Shown: piece after piece, positions 59,430 through 64,000 of the stretch | How the letters are laid out: every line of letters starts with the position of its first letter | Position numbering within the stretch: position 1 is the first letter of the stretch | NCBI GenBank assembly: GCA_916700875.1 | Contig: CAKAKS010000013.1 | Location: 9,388,617-9,452,616 of the forward strand | Length of the DNA stretch: 64,000 nt | DNA from: Sebastes aleutianus | Taxonomy: Eukaryota > Chordata > Actinopteri > Perciformes > Sebastidae | Direction of reading: 5' to 3' | Made by a program: the position numbers and the translations under genes | The notes under the pieces: generated by a model | Database searches by the model: none | What the model was told of the DNA's origin: nothing | Seen by the model: only the letters and a program-made list of their open reading frames with translations

Positions 59430-60108
59430 AGTCAGACAGGCAGAGAGGAGTCAGACAGGCAGAGGAGAGTCAGACAGGCAGAGGAGAGTCAGACAGGAGT
59501 CAGACAGGCAGAAAGGAGTCAGACAGGAGTCAGACAGGCAGAGAGGAGTCAGACAGGCAGAGAGGAGAGTCAGACAGGCAGAGAGGAGTCAGACAGGCAG
59601 AGGAGAGTCAGACAGGCAGAGGAGTCAGACAGGAGTCAGACAGGCAGAAAGGAGTCAGACAGGAGTCAGACAGGCAGAGAGGAGTCAGACAGGCAGAGAG
59701 GAGTCAGATAGGCAGAGGAGAGTCAGACAGGCAGAGGAGAGTCAGACAGGCAGAGAGGAGTCAGATAGGCAGAGGAGAGTCAGACAGGCAGAGGAGAGTC
59801 AGACAGGCAGAGAGGAGTCAGATAGGCAGAGGAGAGTCAGACAGGCAGAGGAGAGTCAGACAGGAGTCAGACAGGCAGAAAGGAGTCAGACAGGAGTCAG
59901 ACAGGCAGAGAGGAGTCAGACAGGCAGAGAGGAGTCAGATAGGCAGAGGAGAGTCAGACAGGCAGAGGAGAGTCAGACAGGCAGAGAGGAGTCAGATAGG
60001 CAGAGGAGAGTCAGACAGGCAGAGGAGAGTCAGACAGGCAGAGGAGAGTCAGACAGGCAGAGGAGAGTCAGACAGGCAGAGAGGAGTCAGACAGGCAGAG
60101 GCGAGTCA
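59430..60108. repeat. GTCAGACAGGCAGAGAGGA minisatellite
   Basis: About 680 bp of 18-20-bp units (GTCAGACAGGCAGAGGAGA and shorter variants such as GTCAGACAGGA). Higher-order blocks of about 230 bp repeat the same order of variants. The long Arg/Gln/Ser/Glu frames are artefacts. Confidence 0.95.
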
Positions 60109-60179
60109 GGTGCAGGAAAACCATATATTTTGCATGGATGATTTTCTATCATATTTTACACATATTACTGGGTGCATTC

Positions 60180-60560
60180 CATATATACACTATATAATAT
60201 ACAGAACACTATATATACATGTATATATACACTATATAATATACAGAACACTATATATACATGTATATATACACTATATAATATACAGAACACTATATAT
60301 ACATGTATATATACACTATATAATATACAGAACACTATATATACATGTATATATACACTATATAATATACAGAACACTATATAGTTACTGGTCCAGTGAA
60401 CTTTATCAGCCATTTCTAATCAATAATATATTCATCAAACCTCTAACAACAATATGAACAGCAGTCTTCATAAACACAATATAACTCTAATAATGATTAT
60501 CACAATGTTAAAATAACAGTACTGAACTGAATGATGGGATGTATTCAGTACTTATTTTTA
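60180..60560 (-). repeat. 42-bp satellite with conserved flank, copy 3
   Basis: Five units at 60180-60390 and the same flank as at 13674-13850, same orientation as copy 1. Confidence 0.9.
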
Positions 60561-60869
60561 TTAAAATACCATATTTTAATGCAGGCTAATAAAAATAAGG
60601 CAAATTACATGCATAAGATCATAGATTAACTGTTAAAACACACTGGTTTATGATCGGAGTTGCTGCTGACTGAACAGATAAGACACCAGGATAAATCAAG
60701 CCTGGCTGTTATTCTGGTCTGGAGCAGGCTAGCTGCACACAATACATCTCCATGGTAACTGATGTGCCACTGCGTTCGTGAAACTGAGTCAGGAGAACTG
60801 GAAAACCCCGGCTTAATCCGTTATCTTGATTTTGTGAAACAGGCCTCTGGTTGTTTGGTTAACATTAAT

Positions 60870-61165
60870 TAGTTAACATTAATAACACATCCAGAGTGAA
60901 GTCAGGATCAGGAGAAACAGACGGAGAGACAACGAGTCTATAAACTAAACTCCAGAGGAACCTGGTTGTTTGTTGATTTGTTGTCTATTTATTTCACATT
61001 CCTGGTCAGTCACTAAATATAAAACAGTGCAAATTATTCTCAACACATTTATTCACAAAAATAAAATAAAAACATTTACAGGATAAATATAATATATCAA
61101 CTATAGTATTTCCACATTACCTCTTCTGTCTTACTACAGGACCAAACGAGATGCTCAGCCTGGCT
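60870..61165 (-). promoter_or_regulatory. Probable U9 5' exon cassette, cut by a retrotransposon
   Basis: Minus-strand family noncoding exon ending GACAGAAGAG|GTAATG (exon end 61121). Its intron-1 homology runs 61120-60870. It lies 2.8 kb from the U9 signal exon in the right orientation. The promoter side stops at about 61250, where a Ty3/gypsy LTR begins, so no interferon-type site is left. Confidence 0.5.
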
Positions 61166-61250
61166 TCATCCTCAAACCTCTTCGTTTTCCTCCTTCTACT
61201 TGTAGGCCTACTGCTCCCTCCTCTGTCTACAGTGAGTCTTTTTGTGCTAT

Positions 61251-63064
61251 TGTTACGGGTCCCAGGGACGGGTGTCACCGTAACAGAAATGTCACCTGTA
61301 TTAAGCAGGTAGAAGAGTAAACAATGAGGAGACGGTGCATCTTGTTTCGCGCCAAATTGCTTGAGGAAACAGCGGAAGCGTGCGCTCTCTCAAACGTTCC
61401 GCCTCGCAACTTCCTTTTTAAAACGGTGTCATTACTCCATTAATGTAAGAAAATAAATAAAGGTCCTAACATAAATGCAAATAATGATCCAAAATAATAA
61501 GTTAAATCATCACACACCCTATTATCACTGAAATGTGGCCACACTGTCTCAGGTGTGCCACACACTCCCCAACAACAAAAGTGGCTCCCGACACTTACTT
61601 TGAACACAAATTTCTATTCAAAATACTTAAACATCCTCTGATAAACAAATATTTACAATATACCAAAATCCTCACACCTCAAGAGTGTCTGGCCATGAGG
61701 ACAAATTATGTGTGTGCTTTCAATAACCATGTGTGGGGTAAGTAAATGGTAAACACGGACATTGAATGAGGGGTGTGTATGGGAATGTTGGTGGGTACGG
61801 CTGTGAGTACCACAGGTGAGTATAGGGCATGGGGTATGTGTTAACCGCGTTTACCGTAGGTCGTGACTGATAAGTTGGATGACCAAGGGATGAGTAGGTG
61901 AGTATTTGGCCTGGTCGTCTTTCCCTAGTGGACCTTCTCAGTGGGACAGGGGAGCCAGGTTGAGAACCTTGTATCTGCTCATCAAGGTATGCATATTGAG
62001 GCAACTCCCGCTTGTCGTCGGACTGACGCCCATTGTTCTCCTCTGGCTCAGTTTGACGAGGGATATCCTGTTCCTCCTCAAGACGTAGTTCACCATTCTC
62101 TGGTAAGTGCCCTTCTTCCCCTTGATCCTGTTTTTCAGCTTGCAGTGGTACAGAGTCCAGTTCAGGTAAGGTTCGGACCTCCACTCGTTCCAGATCTTCC
62201 CCATACACTTCAACTGACTCAGGTGGATTTCCATCCCTGTATTGGGTGTTTCTGGCACATATTCTGTGTGCTGGTTCATTTTGGAGTCTGACAGGTTTCC
62301 TGGGAGTCTTATCAGACATTTTCTCAGAGGAAGACTGTGTCTCCAACACTGGCATTCGCTTTCTTTGGGACATGGTTGTTCTCTCAGGTGCAGTTGCTGT
62401 TCTTGGCTCGGCCCAACTCACCGGTATCCTCAACCAGTAACCTCCTGCAGACTCATCATCCGAGTCAGATGTCTCCGCCCTTATAGTTTGGTCTCTCACG
62501 TCGTTCACTCTCACTTTTCCTTGTCTCTGTGATGGCTTTGAAGTAGGTTTGGTTGGCTGTGGTGGAAACTCCACTGGTAAGTCATTGACCAGCAGGAGCA
62601 GATTTCTGTGCAGCGTTCTTGTTTTCCCTTTGTTGTCGCCTTCTGGATGGATGACATACACTGGATTATCTGAAACCTGTTCCTTTACCACATATATTCT
62701 CTTCTCCCAGTAGGAACGCAGTTTGCCAGGCCCGCCACGTTCACTTAAATTCCTCACCAACACCCTATCTCCTGGCTTTAGAGCCACTCCTCTCACTTTC
62801 TTATCATAATAGGACTTGCCCTTGGCACTAGATGACAAGCTGTTATCATTAGCAATATGATATGCTTCTGTCATTGTTTTATGCCACTTCTCAGCATATC
62901 CTTTATGTGTCACCGGATCTGTCTCTTCTGACAACCCAAACAGGAGATCAACAGGGAGGCGAGGGTGTCGACCATAGAGCAGGAAGTGTGGTGAATAACC
63001 AGTGGATTCATGGCGGGTGCAGTTATACGCATGTATAACCTGCGGGAGATGTTCTTTCCATGAC
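61251..63064 (-). mobile_element. Ty3/gypsy LTR retrotransposon, 3' part
   Basis: Minus strand. An open frame from the 63064 side to 61720 encodes the C-terminal part of an integrase: WKEHLPQVIHAYNCTRHEST, then GYSPHFLLYGRHPRLPVDLL, then a GPY/F-like module (LKPGDRVLVRNLSERGGPGK, YWEKRIYVV, VYVIHPEGD). A long hydrophilic extension of about 280 residues ends YPTHGY and TGA. Downstream sequence to 61251 ends in CCGTAACA (minus sense), compatible with an LTR end. The 5' part (gag, protease, RT) is missing: at about 63064 the element breaks into a minisatellite. From its ATG at 62934 the frame has 404 codons and stays open upstream to the break. Dead as an element, host role unlikely. Confidence 0.8.
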
Positions 63065-64000
63065 TGAAAAAAAAGTTATAAATGATAACAGACAGACGTA
63101 AAGATGGAGAGATGGAAGTGTGTTTAGAAGGAAGATGGAGAGGTGGATGATGGAGGGATGACTACAGGGGGAAGTAGAGATGAAGGACCGGTTACAAGAA
63201 TGATGGATGGATGAAAAGACAGAAAGATGTAAAGATGGACAGAGGGATGTGGAGGAGAAGGAGGGATGTTTAGAGGGATGACAGAAGGATGGAGGAATTA
63301 GGGATGACGGAGAGATGGAAGTATGTTTAGCAGGATGGTGAAGGGATAGACGATGGAGGGATGTTTGGAGGAATGACAGACGGGCGGAAGACATGAAATG
63401 ATAGAGGGATGTAAATGAAAATGAGGGATGACAAAGGAAGTCTGTTTTAAAAGATGATGGAGGGATGACTACAGACAGAAAGAAAGGAAAAGGAAGATGG
63501 AGGTCTGGTTACAAGAATGATGGAGGGATGAAAAAAGAAAAACAGGAAAAGAAGGCAGGATGTAAAAGAGATGGAGGGATGGAAAGACAGTTAGGATGAT
63601 GAGAGAGGGATGTAAGGAAAGATGGAGGGATGAAAAAGGTTTGAAGGATGTAAAAGTGAGGGAAGAGAGGAGGATGGAGGAATGTTTGATTAAAAGAACG
63701 ATAGAGGAATGTTAAGAGGGGTGAAAAAGAAGAGAAAGAGAGGACGGAGGGATGTAAAGAAGCATCATAAAGGGGTCTAAAGAAGAGGGAGGGAGGACGG
63801 AGGGATGTAAAGAAGCATCATAAAGGGGTCTAAAGAAGAGGAAGGGAGGATGGAGGGATGGAAGGAAGTTAAAAATGAGAACAGACAGATGGACGGAGGG
63901 ATGTTAGAGGGAATTAGGGATGATGGAGGGATGACTACAGAAGGAAAGGAAGGAAGAGAAAGGTGAAGGACTGGTTACAAGAATGATGGAGGGATGAAAA
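63065..64000. repeat. Degenerate GATGGAGGGATG purine-rich minisatellite
   Basis: Continues to the end of the window. Irregular units built from GGAGGGATG with AAAGA, ACAGA and TTAGA spacers. A near-perfect 58-bp duplication (AGGACGGAGGGATGTAAAGA) sits at about 63739-63835. Strong purine bias on the plus strand. Ser/His/Pro-rich minus-strand frames are artefacts. Confidence 0.85.

Noticed and set aside
59378..60457. 359-codon frame rich in RQAERSQ
   Set aside because: It lies wholly in the GTCAGACAGGCAGAG minisatellite and the 42-bp satellite.
63023..63394. Minus-strand Ser/His/Pro-rich 123-codon frame
   Set aside because: It lies on the purine-rich minisatellite and only its last residues belong to the retrotransposon.

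Overview
The window reads as genomic DNA from a bony fish, probably a percomorph teleost. It has no operons or ribosome binding sites. It contains spliced vertebrate-type genes, 3' ends of L2/Maui-type LINEs, an RNase H-bearing LINE, hAT and Harbinger-like DNA transposon ends, a Ty3/gypsy fragment, and about twenty micro- or minisatellites. I cannot name the species.

The only recognisable host genes belong to one tandemly and invertedly duplicated family of small immunoglobulin-superfamily membrane proteins. I number the units U1 to U9: U1 (-, 9.2-10.3 kb), U2 (-, 19.3-20.6), U3 (-, 31.3-32.6), U4 (-, 35.7-37.0), U5 (-, 37.0-38.3), U6 (+, 38.6-38.9), U7 (+, 41.7-43.1), U8 (+, 50.3-51.7) and U9 (-, 57.1-58.4). 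The ancestral plan is a noncoding first exon with an interferon-type promoter element, a 55-nt signal-peptide exon, a 360-nt exon for a single V-set domain, and a last exon for a proline/arginine stalk, one membrane helix and a cytoplasmic tail. All internal introns are phase 1. U7 and U8 are intact (301 and 311 aa). U2 is open but has a short odd tail (262 aa). U1 is open but stops at the end of the membrane helix (178 aa). U3, U4, U5, U6 and U9 are broken by frameshifts, nonsense codons or lost exons.

The most interesting point is inside the V domain. It resembles B7/PD-L1-type V domains. However, the B-strand cysteine position carries tryptophan and the C-strand tryptophan position carries cysteine in every unit where that part is readable. 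An extra cysteine lies in the G strand. The family also varies its stalk and tail by in-frame 27-bp repeats, and three tail types are present.

Layout. 0-9 kb: duplicated noncoding block, CCAAT/GC-box minisatellite, DNA-transposon debris, and an RNase H LINE with an internal minisatellite. 9-12 kb: U1 and its 5' exon. 12-19 kb: transposon remnants, a 42-bp satellite and GC-rich minisatellites. 19-24 kb: U2, with a nested L2 insertion upstream. 24-31 kb: Harbinger-like fold-back elements and a large CAGA array. 31-41 kb: U3, U4 and U5 facing U6 across a GA tract. 41-54 kb: U7, U8 and repeats. 54-59 kb: U9, interrupted by retroelement pieces. 59-64 kb: minisatellites, a Ty3/gypsy 3' end and a purine-rich minisatellite running to the window edge.

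The genes probably act independently at the cell surface as ligands or receptors. Their shared promoter cassette suggests interferon/IRF control. All exon borders are my own reading of splice signals; no transcript data were available.
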